This document shows, in pieces, positions 11,691 to 21,090 of a stretch of DNA of 64,000 nt. The stretch spans positions 1,674,001-1,738,000 of the forward strand of contig NZ_FPCI01000001.1 of NCBI RefSeq assembly GCF_900116385.1, read 5' to 3'. How positions within the stretch are numbered: position 1 is the first letter of the stretch; the number at the start of each line of letters is the position of its first letter. Source of the stretch: Pseudoxanthomonas sp. YR558 (GTDB taxonomy: Bacteria > Pseudomonadota > Gammaproteobacteria > Xanthomonadales > Xanthomonadaceae). The position numbers were made by a program, and so were the translations under genes. The notes below the pieces were generated by a model. The model was not told the DNA's origin. It made no database searches and saw nothing but the letters and a program-made list of their open reading frames with translations.

Positions 11691-13112
11691 ATGACCGCGC
11701 CACGCACCCTGTTCGACAAACTGTGGGAAGCCCACGTCGTCGTCCCCGAGACCGACGCAGCCCCCGCCGTGCTCTACATCGACCTGCACCTGATCCACGA
11801 GGTCACGTCGCCACAAGCCTTCACCGAGCTCAAGGCGCGTGGCCTGTCGCCGCGCCGCCCGGATCGCACGAAAGCGACGATGGACCATTCCACGCCCACC
11901 CTGCCGGCCGGCGCTGACGGCAAGCTGCCGTACTACACGAAGGCCGCCGAGACGCAGGTGGAAACATTGGCGCGCAACTGCGCCGACTACGGCATCGAAC
12001 TGTTCGACATGGACTCGCCGAACCGCGGCATCGTCCATGTCATCGCCCCCGAGCAGGGCTTCACCCTGCCGGGCATGACCATCGTCTGCGGCGACAGCCA
12101 CACCAGCACGCATGGCGCGTTCGGCTCGCTGGCCTTCGGCATCGGTACCAGCGAAGTCGGCCACGTGCTGGCCACGCAATGCCTGCTGCAGCGCCGGCCG
12201 AAGACGATGAGCATCACCGTCGACGGCACGCTCGCGCCCGGTGTCGGCGCGAAGGACATCGTGCTGCACGTGATCGGCAGGATCGGCGTCAACGGCGGCA
12301 CCGGCCACGTGCTGGAGTTCCGCGGCAGCGCGATCGAGGCGCTGGACATGGAGCAGCGCATGACCCTGTGCAACATGTCCATCGAAGCCGGCGCGCGCGC
12401 CGGCATGGTCGCGCCCGACCAGACCACGCTCGACTGGGTGGCGAACACGCCGCGCGGCCCGAAGGGCGACGCCTTCGATACCGCCGTCGCCTACTGGAAG
12501 ACGCTGCGCACCGACGAGGGCGCGGTGTTCGATGCGGAAGTCCGCGTGGATGCCGCCGAGATCCGCCCCACCCTGACCTGGGGCACGCATCCCGGCACTG
12601 CGATCGCGGTGGACGCGCCGATTCCGGCACCCGCCGATGCGGCGGACCAGAAGGGCCTGGACTACATGCGATTGAGCGCCGGCCATGCGGTGGCGGGCAC
12701 GCCGGTGGACGTCGTGTTCGTCGGCTCGTGCACCAACGGCCGCCTGCGCGACATGCGCGAAGTCGCGCAGGTGTTGCGGGGCCGCAAGGTCGCAGCCGGA
12801 GTGCGTATGCTGGTCGTGCCGGGCTCGGAGATCGTCAAGCGCGAGGCCGAGGCCGAGGGCATCGACCGCATCGTGCGCGAGGCCGGCGCCGAATGGCGCG
12901 AGCCGGGTTGCTCGATGTGCATCGCGATGAACGGCGACCTGGTCGCGCCCGGCCAGCTGGCCGTGAGCACCAGCAACCGGAATTTCGAGGGCCGGCAAGG
13001 CCCCGGTGCGCGCACGCTGCTCGCATCGCCGCTGACGGCGGCGTGGGCCGCGGTGAATGGACACGTCAGCGATCCGCGCGAGCTGTTCGACGCACGCAAG
13101 GAGGTGGCGTGA
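11691..13112 (+). CDS. leuC: 3-Isopropylmalate dehydratase, large subunit
   Basis: LeuC carries the 4Fe-4S cluster of isopropylmalate isomerase. The 473-residue protein begins [12 protein letters not shown] as in the family. The cluster cysteines are visible in [14 protein letters not shown] (about residue 347) and [11 protein letters not shown] (about 407 and 410). [24 protein letters not shown] and the C-terminal [19 protein letters not shown] are aconitase-family motifs. Its TGA shares bases with the leuD ATG (TGATG), so the two subunits are translationally linked. Confidence 0.97.
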   Translation: MTAPRTLFDKLWEAHVVVPETDAAPAVLYIDLHLIHEVTSPQAFTELKARGLSPRRPDRTKATMDHSTPTLPAGADGKLPYYTKAAETQVETLARNCADYGIELFDMDSPNRGIVHVIAPEQGFTLPGMTIVCGDSHTSTHGAFGSLAFGIGTSEVGHVLATQCLLQRRPKTMSITVDGTLAPGVGAKDIVLHVIGRIGVNGGTGHVLEFRGSAIEALDMEQRMTLCNMSIEAGARAGMVAPDQTTLDWVANTPRGPKGDAFDTAVAYWKTLRTDEGAVFDAEVRVDAAEIRPTLTWGTHPGTAIAVDAPIPAPADAADQKGLDYMRLSAGHAVAGTPVDVVFVGSCTNGRLRDMREVAQVLRGRKVAAGVRMLVVPGSEIVKREAEAEGIDRIVREAGAEWREPGCSMCIAMNGDLVAPGQLAVSTSNRNFEGRQGPGARTLLASPLTAAWAAVNGHVSDPRELFDARKEVA

Positions 13113-13693
13113 TGGCCGGCTTCCGCGAGTTGCGCTCGAAGAGCGTGCTGTTGGCGCAGTCCAACATCGATACCGATCAGATCATTCCCGCGCGCTTTCT
13201 CTCCACGACCGAGCGCGCCGGCCTGGGCAAGAATGCGTTCAACGATTGGCGCTGGCAGGCAGACGGCTCGCCGAATCCGGCGTTCCCGTTCAACCAGCCC
13301 GAGAACCAGGGCCGCAGCATCCTGCTCGCCGGCCGCAACTTCGGCTGCGGTTCCTCGCGCGAGCACGCCCCGTGGGCGCTGACCGATCTCGGCCTGCGCG
13401 CCATCGTCAGCAGCGAGATCGCCGACATCTTCCGCAACAACAGCCTGAAGAACGGCCTGCTGCCCATCGTGCTGCCCGAGGAGATCGTGCAGTCGCTGAT
13501 GGAACGACCGGACGACGAGCTGACCATTGATGTCGCGGCGCGCGAACTGCGCGCACCCGACGGTTCCGTCTTCGGCTTCCCGCTGGATGCCTTCGCGCAG
13601 ACCTGCCTGCTGGAAGGCGTGGACGAACTGGGCTACCTGCTGGCCCGCCATACCGATATCGAAACCTACGAGGCCACCCGCCATGCACGCTGA
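13112..13693 (+). CDS. leuD: 3-Isopropylmalate dehydratase, small subunit
   Basis: LeuD is the swivel subunit completing the active site of LeuC. The 193 residues hold the typical [14 protein letters not shown] and [17 protein letters not shown] motifs. The family is usually about 190-215 residues, so this is complete. The start is fixed by the TGATG junction with leuC. Its last 11 bp overlap leuB. Confidence 0.96.
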   Translation: MAGFRELRSKSVLLAQSNIDTDQIIPARFLSTTERAGLGKNAFNDWRWQADGSPNPAFPFNQPENQGRSILLAGRNFGCGSSREHAPWALTDLGLRAIVSSEIADIFRNNSLKNGLLPIVLPEEIVQSLMERPDDELTIDVAARELRAPDGSVFGFPLDAFAQTCLLEGVDELGYLLARHTDIETYEATRHAR

Positions 13694-14771
13694 CATCGCC
13701 GTACTGCCAGGGGACGGCATCGGTCCCGAAGTGACCGCCGCCGCCGTCAACGTGCTGCGCACGCTGGCGCGCCGCCACGGCCACAGCTTCGACTTCCACG
13801 AATACGACATCGGTGGCATCGCCATCGACCGCCACGGCGAACCGCTGCCGCAGGCGACGCTGCAGGGCTGCCAGCAGGCGAACGCCGTGCTGTTGGGCGC
13901 GGTCGGCGGACCGAAGTGGTCGGATCCGAACGCGAAGGTGCGCCCCGAGCAGGGCCTGCTGGCGCTGCGCAAGGGCCTGGGCCTGTTCGCCAACCTGCGA
14001 CCGGTGCGTCCGCATCCGGCCGCGCTGAATGCATCGCCGATCAAGCCGCACCTGCTCACCGGCGTGGACATCGTGGTCGTGCGCGAACTCACCGGCGGCA
14101 TCTACTTCGGCGAGAAGACCCGCGATGCGCGCGGCGCCAGCGACCTGTGCAGCTATTCGGTCACCGAGATCGAGCGCGTCGTGCGCAGTGCGTTCAAGTT
14201 GGCGCGCCAGCGCCGCAGCTATCTGGTGTCGGTGGACAAGGCCAACGTGCTGGAAACGTCACGCCTGTGGCGCGATGTCGCCTCGCGGATCGGCCGCGAG
14301 GAATTCCCCGACGTGAAACTGGAGCACCAGCTGGTCGATTCGATGGCGATGCACCTGCTGGCCAAGCCGCGCGAGTACGACGTGATCGTCACCGAGAACA
14401 TGTTCGGCGACATCCTGACCGACGAAGCCTCGATGCTGGCCGGCTCGCTGGGCCTGCTGCCGTCCGCCTCGCTGGGCGACGGCAAGGTCGGGCTGTACGA
14501 ACCCATCCACGGCTCCGCGCCGGACATCGCCGGCAAGGGGATCGCCAATCCCTACGCCACCATCCTCAGCTGCGCGCTGTTGCTGCGCCACTCGCTGGGC
14601 CTGCACGAAGAAGCCGACTGCATCGAACGCGCGGTGGACGCGGCATTGAATGCGCAGGTCTTCACCAACGACCTCGCCACCGGCGGCCGCGGCGTCTCCA
14701 CGCAGGTCGCCGCCCAAGCCGTCATCGAGCAGATGCAGGCGCATTGCTATGTGGCGGACCTGCGCGACTGA
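13683..14771 (+). CDS. leuB: 3-Isopropylmalate dehydrogenase
   Basis: LeuB oxidatively decarboxylates 3-isopropylmalate with NAD+ to give the leucine keto acid. The 362-residue protein has [13 protein letters not shown] at the N-terminus, the substrate region RPVRPHP and [24 protein letters not shown] for metal binding, and the cofactor loop [18 protein letters not shown]. It is the last gene of the ilv-leu run; the start lies inside leuD. The following small gene begins 70 bp later with its own ribosome binding site. Confidence 0.97.
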   Translation: MHADIAVLPGDGIGPEVTAAAVNVLRTLARRHGHSFDFHEYDIGGIAIDRHGEPLPQATLQGCQQANAVLLGAVGGPKWSDPNAKVRPEQGLLALRKGLGLFANLRPVRPHPAALNASPIKPHLLTGVDIVVVRELTGGIYFGEKTRDARGASDLCSYSVTEIERVVRSAFKLARQRRSYLVSVDKANVLETSRLWRDVASRIGREEFPDVKLEHQLVDSMAMHLLAKPREYDVIVTENMFGDILTDEASMLAGSLGLLPSASLGDGKVGLYEPIHGSAPDIAGKGIANPYATILSCALLLRHSLGLHEEADCIERAVDAALNAQVFTNDLATGGRGVSTQVAAQAVIEQMQAHCYVADLRD

Positions 14772-14841
14772 CCGGCGTTGACCTGATCGCGTGCGCCCCT
14801 GCGTTCGACAGGGAACAGGGGCTCACGCAAGGACAGGGACG

Positions 14842-15171
14842 ATGCCGACCACGCAGATCGAGAAGTACCACGTCATTTACTCGGCCAACCGCTTCGACCG
14901 CCGCATCGGCCTGATGGCCGGCGGCGCCTACATCGGCCAGTTGGTGTTCCATCCCAACGGCGCCACGCTGCCGGCCGACGGCCTCAACGGGACGCAGCCG
15001 CAGCTGCATTACCACCTGGACGACTTCGCCAACGCGATCGACCTGCTGCGCAACGAGAAGCCCGTCTTCCTGCTCTACAACGGCAGCGGAGGCGGGTTCG
15101 AGAACGCGCTGGTCACCGATCCGGAGACCGTCGGCGAAGGCGAGGCCGGGCTGCGCTTCGCCACGCGATGA
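14842..15171 (+). CDS. Small protein of unknown function
   Basis: A 109-residue soluble protein with no signal peptide or membrane segment. AAGGA stands 8 nt before the ATG, supporting the start. It opens MPTTQIEKYHVIYSANRFDRR and later has VFLLYNGSGGGFENALVT. I do not recognise a domain. It lies 70 bp after leuB on the same strand and converges with the RND permease gene, from which it is separated by 33 bp holding a small GCGGGC/GCCCGC hairpin. It may ride on leu read-through; function cannot be inferred. Confidence 0.7.
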   Translation: MPTTQIEKYHVIYSANRFDRRIGLMAGGAYIGQLVFHPNGATLPADGLNGTQPQLHYHLDDFANAIDLLRNEKPVFLLYNGSGGGFENALVTDPETVGEGEAGLRFATR

Positions 15172-15204
15172 CGGGAGGACGCGGGCCGACGCCCGCGCAC
15201 ATCC

Positions 15205-18200
15205 TCAGGCGCTCTCGACCGGCTTCACCTTGAACCATGCCGCATACAGCGCCGGCAGGAAGAACAGCGTCAGCACGGTGGCCACGGTCAAGCCGCCCAT
15301 GATCGCCACCGCCATCGGGCCGAAGAACGCGCTGCGCGAAAGCGGAATCATCGCCAACACAGCCGCCAGGGCCGTCAGCACGATGGGACGGAAGCGCCGC
15401 ACCGTCGCATCGATGATCGCGTGCCAGCGATCGTGCCCCGCCTGGATGTCCTGGTCGATCTGGTCCACCAGGATCACCGAGTTGCGCATGATCATGCCGG
15501 CCAGCGCGATCGTGCCCAGCATCGCCACGAAGCCGAACGGCACGCGGAACACCAGTAGCGCCAGGGTTACGCCGATCAGGCCCAGCGGCGCCGTCAGCAG
15601 TACCAGCGACACCCGCGAGAAGCTGCGCAGCTGCAGCATCAGCAGCGTGGTGACCACGAGCAGGAATAGCGGCATGCCGGCGGCGATGGACTTCTGCCCG
15701 CGTCCGGAATCCTCGACGGTACCGCCGGTTTCCAGCAGGTAGCCCTGCGGCAGTTGCGTGCGCACCTCGTCCAGGGTCGGCAGGATCTGCTGGACCACGG
15801 TGGGCGGCGTCACGTCGTCGCTATTGAGGTCGGCGCGCACGGTGACGGTGGGCAGGCGGTCGCGGTGCCAGATGATGCCGTCCTCGAACGCATACTCCAG
15901 GTTCGCGACCTGCGACAGCGGCACGCTGCCGCCGTTGCCGGTCGGCACCGCCAGGCTGCCGAGCAGGTCGAGTCGTGCGCGCTCGTCGTCGGGTCCACGC
16001 AGCAGGATCTCGACGAGTTCATTGCCTTCGCGGTAGGTACTGACGCTCAGGCCGGACAGCGAACCCGACAGGAAATGCGACACCTGCGACGTGCTGACAC
16101 CCAGCGCACGTGCGCGATCCTGGTCGATTTCCAGGCGGACGATCTTGCTGGGCTCGCTCCAGTCCAGGTTGACGTTGGTGACGTGCGGATTCGCGCGCAC
16201 CTTCTCGGCCACCTGGCGCGCCAGCGCCTGCACGCGGTCGATGTGCTCGCCGGACACCCGGAACTGCACCGGATAGCCGACCGGCGGACCGTTCTCCAAC
16301 CGCGTCACGCGGAACTGCAGCTCGGGGAACTGCGGCGCGACCTCGTCGATCAGCCAATGGCGGGTGCCTTCACGGGATTCGATGTCTTCGGTCAACACCA
16401 CGAACTGGGAGAAGTTCGCCTGCGGCAGCTGCTGGTCGAGCGGCAGGTAGAAGCGCGGCGAACCGGTGCCGATGTACGACACGTAGTTCTGCACGCCTTC
16501 GCGCGCGGCCAGCAGCTTCTCCAGCTTGCGCGCCTGCGCGTCGGTCGACTTCAGCGAGCTGCCTTCGGCCAGCTCCAGGTCCACCATCAGCTCGGGGCGC
16601 ACCGAATCCGGGAAGAACTGCTGCGGCACGAAGCGGAACAGCGCCAGCGATGCCACGAACGCCGCCACCGTCACGCCGATCACCAGCCAGCGATGGCGCA
16701 GGCAGAATTCCAGCCACCCGCGGAAGCGCTGGTAGAACGGCGTGTGGTACGGGTTGTGGTCGTGCGCATCGTGCGCCTTCGGCGCGAGCACTATCGCGTA
16801 CTGCGGCCAGCGATCCGCCAGGCGCGCGCGGAACCCGTGCCAGCGCGCGGCGAGCGAACCGGGTTTCGGCGGCTGCGGATTGCCCAGATCGGGCAGCATC
16901 TTGTCGCCCAGGTAGGGGATGAACAACACGGCGGCAATCCACGAGACGACAAGGGCGATCGTCACCACCTGGAACAGCGAACGTGTGTATTCGCCTGTGC
17001 TCGATGCCGCCGTCGCGATCGGCAGGAAGCCGGCCGCCGTCACCAGCGTACCGGTGAGCATCGGGAACGCGGTCGACTCGTAAGCGAAGCTCGCCGCCTT
17101 CAAGCGGTCGAAGCCCTGCTCCATCTTGATGGCCATCATCTCGACCGCGATGATCGCGTCGTCGACCAGCAGGCCCAGCGCGAGCACGAGCGCGCCCAGC
17201 GAGATCTTGTGCAGGCCGATGCCGAAGTAGTGCATCACCGCGAACGTCATCGCCAGCACCAGCGGGATCGACACCGCCACCACCAGACCGGTGCGCAGAC
17301 CCAGCGAGAAGAAGCTGACCAGCAGCACGATGATGACGGCTTCCGCGAGCACGCGGACGAACTCGCCCACGGAGTCTTCGACGGCCGCCGGCTGGTCGGA
17401 CACCTTGCGCAGTTCCATGCCGAGAGGCAGCGTCTTCTGCAGTCGCTGGAACTCCGCTTCGAGGGTCGCGCCGAGCTTGAGGATGTCGCCGCCGTCCTTC
17501 ATCGCCACCGCGATGCCGATGCCGGGCTGGCCCATGAAGCGCATGCGCGGTGCGGCGGGATCGGCGAAGCCGCGCTTGATCTCGGCGATGTCGCCCAGCT
17601 TCACGGTGCGGCCGCCGGCACGGATCGGGAATTCGCGGATCTCGTCGACCGAATCGAACTCGCCGCTGACGCGCAGTTGCACGCGGTCGCTGGCAGTTTC
17701 GAAGAAGCCGGCGGGCGTCATCGCGTTCTGCTCTTCAAGCGCCTGCTGCACCGCGCTCAGCGGGATGCCCAGCGTGGCCAGCTTGGTATTGGACAACTCG
17801 ATCCAGATCTTCTCGTCCTGCAGGCCGACCAGTTCGACCTTGCCGACATCGTCCACGCGCTGGAGTTCGAGTTGGATGCGGTCGGCGTAATCCTTCATCA
17901 CCGCGTAGTCGAAGCCCTCACCGGTCAACGCATAGATGTTGCCGAAGGTGTCGCCGAACTCATCGTTGAAGAACGGGCCGACCACCCCACTGGGTAGCGT
18001 GGCGCGGATGTCGCCGACCTTCTTGCGCACCTGGTACCAGAGGTCCGGGATCTCCTTGGACTTCATGGAGTCGCGTGCCATGAAGATCACCTGCGACTCG
18101 CCCGGCCGCGAGTACGAGCGGATGAACTCGTAGTTGCCGGTGGTCATCAACGCCTTCTCGACGCGTTCGGTGACCTGCTGCGAGACTTCTTCGGCGGTCG

Positions 18201-18369
18201 CGCCCGGCCATACCGTGCGCACGACCATCGCCTTGAAGGTGAAGGGCGGATCTTCGGATTGGCCCAGGTGCTTGTACGACCACGCACCGATGATGCCCAG
18301 CAGGATCATGCCGAACAGCACGAGGCTGCGGTTGGTCAGCGCCCACTCGGAGAGATTGAAGCGGCGCAT
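15205..18369 (-). CDS. RND efflux permease, TriC/MexK-like
   Basis: A 1054-residue inner-membrane proton-driven pump of the hydrophobe/amphiphile RND family. The opening NLSEWALTNRSLVLFGMILL followed by LGQSEDPPFTFKAMVVRTVWPGATAEEV resembles TriC/MexK-type pumps more than AcrB. The TM4 proton-relay acidic pair is in GLLVDDAIIAVEMM. Two periplasmic loops and twelve predicted membrane spans fit the family length. The start is the ATG of MRRFNLSEW, 4 bp after the adaptor gene stop; an upstream in-frame start would lie inside that gene. Likely partners are the adaptor next door and a TolC-type exit duct, possibly the tolC gene 3 kb away. Confidence 0.93.
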   Translation of the reverse strand: MRRFNLSEWALTNRSLVLFGMILLGIIGAWSYKHLGQSEDPPFTFKAMVVRTVWPGATAEEVSQQVTERVEKALMTTGNYEFIRSYSRPGESQVIFMARDSMKSKEIPDLWYQVRKKVGDIRATLPSGVVGPFFNDEFGDTFGNIYALTGEGFDYAVMKDYADRIQLELQRVDDVGKVELVGLQDEKIWIELSNTKLATLGIPLSAVQQALEEQNAMTPAGFFETASDRVQLRVSGEFDSVDEIREFPIRAGGRTVKLGDIAEIKRGFADPAAPRMRFMGQPGIGIAVAMKDGGDILKLGATLEAEFQRLQKTLPLGMELRKVSDQPAAVEDSVGEFVRVLAEAVIIVLLVSFFSLGLRTGLVVAVSIPLVLAMTFAVMHYFGIGLHKISLGALVLALGLLVDDAIIAVEMMAIKMEQGFDRLKAASFAYESTAFPMLTGTLVTAAGFLPIATAASSTGEYTRSLFQVVTIALVVSWIAAVLFIPYLGDKMLPDLGNPQPPKPGSLAARWHGFRARLADRWPQYAIVLAPKAHDAHDHNPYHTPFYQRFRGWLEFCLRHRWLVIGVTVAAFVASLALFRFVPQQFFPDSVRPELMVDLELAEGSSLKSTDAQARKLEKLLAAREGVQNYVSYIGTGSPRFYLPLDQQLPQANFSQFVVLTEDIESREGTRHWLIDEVAPQFPELQFRVTRLENGPPVGYPVQFRVSGEHIDRVQALARQVAEKVRANPHVTNVNLDWSEPSKIVRLEIDQDRARALGVSTSQVSHFLSGSLSGLSVSTYREGNELVEILLRGPDDERARLDLLGSLAVPTGNGGSVPLSQVANLEYAFEDGIIWHRDRLPTVTVRADLNSDDVTPPTVVQQILPTLDEVRTQLPQGYLLETGGTVEDSGRGQKSIAAGMPLFLLVVTTLLMLQLRSFSRVSLVLLTAPLGLIGVTLALLVFRVPFGFVAMLGTIALAGMIMRNSVILVDQIDQDIQAGHDRWHAIIDATVRRFRPIVLTALAAVLAMIPLSRSAFFGPMAVAIMGGLTVATVLTLFFLPALYAAWFKVKPVESA

Positions 18370-18373
18370 GCCG

Positions 18374-19513
18374 TTACTCCGAGCGCGAGGCGATGTTGGC
18401 GGTGCCGCCACCGGCCGCGAGCTTCAGCGGCCGATTGTTGCGGTCCACCGGCGCGACGACCTGGCCCTCGCGCAGCAGGTGGCCACCCGCGGCCACGACC
18501 CAGTCGGTCGCCTTGAGGCCACCGAGCACCGGCACCGAAGACTCGCCGTAACGACCGAGTTGCACGACCTGCGCACGGACCTTGCCGCTCGCCGGATCGA
18601 CGATCCAGACCGACGTCTTGCCGTCTTCGCCACGCTGCACGGCCGAGAGCGGGAGTTTCAATGCCGCCTTGGTGCCGTTCTCCTGCACGTAGACACGTGC
18701 GCTCTGGCCCAACTCGACCTGCTGGACCGCATCGCCGACCAGGCTCACGCGGGCGCCATAGGTGCGCGTCTGCGCGTCCGCCGCCGGCGCGATCTCGCGG
18801 ATGGCGCCGGGCAGGCGCTGGCCGGGGGCATTCCACAGTTCGATGACGACCGGCTGGCCCACGCTGAATTCGCGAATGCGGTTTTCCGGAAGACCGATCG
18901 CGACTTCGCGACCGCCATCGGCGGCCAGCGTGAACACCGTCTGGCCTGCGGCGACCACCTGGCCCGCTTCGGCCTGCCGGCTGGCGATCACGCCGTCGCG
19001 CGGTGCGCGCAGCTGCGAATAACCTTCCTGGTTGCGCATCACGTCCATCTGCGCACGCGCTGCGCGCGCCTGGCCTTCGGCGGCCTTGTACGCCGCGACC
19101 TGCGCGTCGTAGGCGGACTGGCTGATCAGCTTGTCGCCTACCAGCTTCGCGTAGCGGTCGCGATCACCGCGCGCGCGTACCAGGTCGGCCTCGGCGGCGG
19201 CCAGCTGCGCCTGCGCGGCCTGCGCCTGTAGCGCGAAATCGCCCGGGTCGAGCAGGGCCAGCACCTCGCCCTTCTGCACGCGTGCGCCGGCATCGACATT
19301 GCGTCGGACGAGATTGCCGCCAACGCGGAACGACAGAGGGCTTTCCTCGCGGGCGCGCACCTCGCCGGCGTACGCCGACAAGGCAGCGTCCGCGCCGCCG
19401 CCCGGTTGCACGACCAGCGCAGGGCGTGCCGTTTCCGCCGGCTTTTCCGCGCTGCAGGCCGCAAGGCCCAGCAGCAGCATCCCGAACACTCCGTTCCAGC
19501 GCATCTGGCGCAT
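18374..19513 (-). CDS. RND periplasmic adaptor (membrane fusion lipoprotein)
   Basis: A 379-residue HlyD-family adaptor linking the RND permease to the outer-membrane channel. The N-terminus has a lipobox (LLLGLAAC), so it is lipid-anchored to the inner membrane. Next come a barrel-sandwich half (SFRVGGNLVRRNVDAGARVQ), an alpha-helical hairpin rich in Ala/Gln (ALQAQAAQAQLAAAEADLVR) and the second half-lipoyl region (LRAPRDGVIASRQAEAGQVV). GGAG lies upstream of the chosen ATG (19513); an ATG six codons earlier is possible. It is the first gene of the pump operon, divergent from tetR. Confidence 0.93.
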   Translation of the reverse strand: MRQMRWNGVFGMLLLGLAACSAEKPAETARPALVVQPGGGADAALSAYAGEVRAREESPLSFRVGGNLVRRNVDAGARVQKGEVLALLDPGDFALQAQAAQAQLAAAEADLVRARGDRDRYAKLVGDKLISQSAYDAQVAAYKAAEGQARAARAQMDVMRNQEGYSQLRAPRDGVIASRQAEAGQVVAAGQTVFTLAADGGREVAIGLPENRIREFSVGQPVVIELWNAPGQRLPGAIREIAPAADAQTRTYGARVSLVGDAVQQVELGQSARVYVQENGTKAALKLPLSAVQRGEDGKTSVWIVDPASGKVRAQVVQLGRYGESSVPVLGGLKATDWVVAAGGHLLREGQVVAPVDRNNRPLKLAAGGGTANIASRSE

Positions 19514-19531
19514 AAACCGCTCCGTGGGCAT

Positions 19532-19592
19532 TTCAATTAGTGGACTTGCCGGTATAGTATAAATATCGAACCGAGTAGTCTAGTATTACATC
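19532..19592. promoter_or_regulatory. AT-rich divergent promoter/operator region, adaptor gene versus tetR
   Basis: The 60 bp between the two starts is strikingly AT-rich for this genome. It contains TATAGTATAAATAT, which offers a TATACT -10 box to the adaptor gene on the minus strand and TATAGT or TATAAA boxes to tetR on the plus strand. TetR-type pump regulators normally bind such shared regions and repress both units. No long perfect operator palindrome was found. Confidence 0.5.
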
Positions 19593-20264
19593 ATGGTCAG
19601 CCCGCCCCCCTCCGCCAGCCGTCGTAAGCCCACCGCCAAACCCGCTGCCAGCGGGCCCGGCCGTCCGAAGGACCTGGGCAAGCGCGCCGCCATCCTGGAA
19701 GCCGCCAAGCAGCTGTTCGCGCGGGAAGGCTTCAATGGCGTGAGCATGGACCAGATCGCCGCCGAGGCCGGGGTGTCCAAGCTGACGGTCTACAGCCACT
19801 TCGGCGACAAGGACGCGCTGTTCGCGGCCGCCGTGCAGGCCAAGTGCGAAGAGATGCTGCCGGACGCCTTGTTCGAGATCGAACTCAAGGGAACCCTGCG
19901 CGACCAACTCAAGGCCATCGCACAAGCGTTCTTCGCGCTGATCACCAGCGAGGAGGCCATCAGCACGCACCGCATGATGATGGTCCCCGGCAACATCGAC
20001 GACAAGCTGAAGCAGACCTTCTGGGAAGCCGGTCCGCAGCGCACCCACGATGCCTTCGCGGCCCTGCTGCAGGCCCAGGTGGCCAAGGGCGAGCTGGATA
20101 TTGCGGACGTGGGGACGGCCTCCGTGCAGTTCTTCACCCTGATCAAGGGCGAAGTCCATGCGCGCATGACCTGCGGCTTGTGCAGCCAGCCCCGCCCGGC
20201 GGATGTCGGGCGCCACATCGACGCCACCGTGGACATGTTCCTGAGGGCCTATGGCCGCCGCTGA
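19593..20264 (+). CDS. TetR-family transcriptional regulator of the RND pump
   Basis: A 223-residue regulator. After a Pro/Ala/Lys-rich leader of about 25 residues comes the TetR helix-turn-helix (RAAILEAAKQLFAREGFNGVSMDQIAAEAGVSKLTVYSHFGDKDALF, residues ~30-77). The C-terminal helical domain would bind an inducer. It is divergent from the adaptor-permease pair across 79 bp, the usual layout for a local repressor of a pump. The inducer is unknown. An alternative role as a wider regulator cannot be excluded. Confidence 0.9.
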   Translation: MVSPPPSASRRKPTAKPAASGPGRPKDLGKRAAILEAAKQLFAREGFNGVSMDQIAAEAGVSKLTVYSHFGDKDALFAAAVQAKCEEMLPDALFEIELKGTLRDQLKAIAQAFFALITSEEAISTHRMMMVPGNIDDKLKQTFWEAGPQRTHDAFAALLQAQVAKGELDIADVGTASVQFFTLIKGEVHARMTCGLCSQPRPADVGRHIDATVDMFLRAYGRR

Positions 20265-20369
20265 AGCTGAAGCCCAGCCCCGCACGCAGGAGGTCGCGGT
20301 GACTTCCGGCACTGCGCCGGCCGCGACGGCTGCCCCGATCCTTGCCCAGCGCGGAGGCAGCCGGCCCGG

Positions 20370-20375
20370 TAAAAT
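20370..20375 (+). promoter_or_regulatory. Candidate -10 box of the pcm-tolC unit
   Basis: TAAAAT at 20370-20375, 25 bp before the methyltransferase start, in an otherwise GC-rich intergenic stretch. No convincing -35 box is visible. Confidence 0.35.
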
Positions 20376-20399
20376 GCCCGGCCCAGCCTCCCGCGTCGG

Positions 20400-21068
20400 A
20401 TGACCACCCCCATGACGATCAACTACACCCAGGCCCGCGAAAACATGGTCGAGCAGCAGGTACGTCCCTGGGACGTGCTGGATGCGCGCGTGCTGGAGAC
20501 GCTGGCGACGCTGCCGCGCGAGGCGTTCGTAGCCGAATCGCACCGCGCGCTCGCCTACGCGGACCTGGAACTGCCGCTGGGCCACGGCCAGTCGATGATG
20601 AAGCCCATCGTCGAAGGCCGCACCCTGCAGGCGCTCAAGCCGCAGGCCGCTGAAGACGTGCTCGAGATCGGTACCGGCAGCGGCTATCTCACCGCCTGCC
20701 TGGGCAACCTGGCGCGCGAAGTCGTCAGCCTGGAAATCCAGCCGGAACTGGCCGCCGCCGCGCGCGCGCGCTTGGACGCGACCGGCTTGGGCACCAACGT
20801 CCGTATCGAGAACGTGGATGCGCTCACCTGGGACACCGATCGTCGCTTCGACGTAGTCTGCGTGACCGCCGCCGTCGCCACCGTGCCGGCGCGCTTCCTG
20901 CAGTGGCTGCGCCCCGGTGGTCGCCTGTTCGTCGTGCGCGGTGCGTCGCCGGTGATGGAAGCCGTGCTGCACGTCAACGATGTCAACGGTCCTCGCATCG
21001 AATCGTTGTTCGAGACCGACCTCCCCTATCTTGTCGGCGCCGCGCCGGCGCCCCAGTTCGTCTTCTGA
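20400..21068 (+). CDS. pcm: Protein-L-isoaspartate O-methyltransferase
   Basis: A 222-residue SAM-dependent methyltransferase of the PCMT family, which repairs isoaspartyl damage in proteins. The SAM-binding loop is VLEIGTGSGYLTACLG, and the family motif PLGHGQSMMKPIVEGRTLQALKP precedes it. The opening NYTQARENMVEQQVRPWDV is typical of the xanthomonad branch. Two ATGs (20400 and 20412) could serve; the first is used here. tolC follows 22 bp downstream, so the two are probably cotranscribed. Repair of the usual substrate is inferred from the family only. Confidence 0.88.
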   Translation: MTTPMTINYTQARENMVEQQVRPWDVLDARVLETLATLPREAFVAESHRALAYADLELPLGHGQSMMKPIVEGRTLQALKPQAAEDVLEIGTGSGYLTACLGNLAREVVSLEIQPELAAAARARLDATGLGTNVRIENVDALTWDTDRRFDVVCVTAAVATVPARFLQWLRPGGRLFVVRGASPVMEAVLHVNDVNGPRIESLFETDLPYLVGAAPAPQFVF

Positions 21069-21090
21069 AGCATTACAAAAAGGAACCCGC

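Noticed and set aside
15754..17997. A 747-codon plus-strand frame
   Set aside because: Antisense shadow of the RND permease; the minus-strand reading has the complete RND motifs.
20252..20404. A 50-codon frame between tetR and pcm
   Set aside because: Ala/Pro/Gly-rich without motif or ribosome binding site; it overlaps the tetR end and the candidate pcm -10 box.
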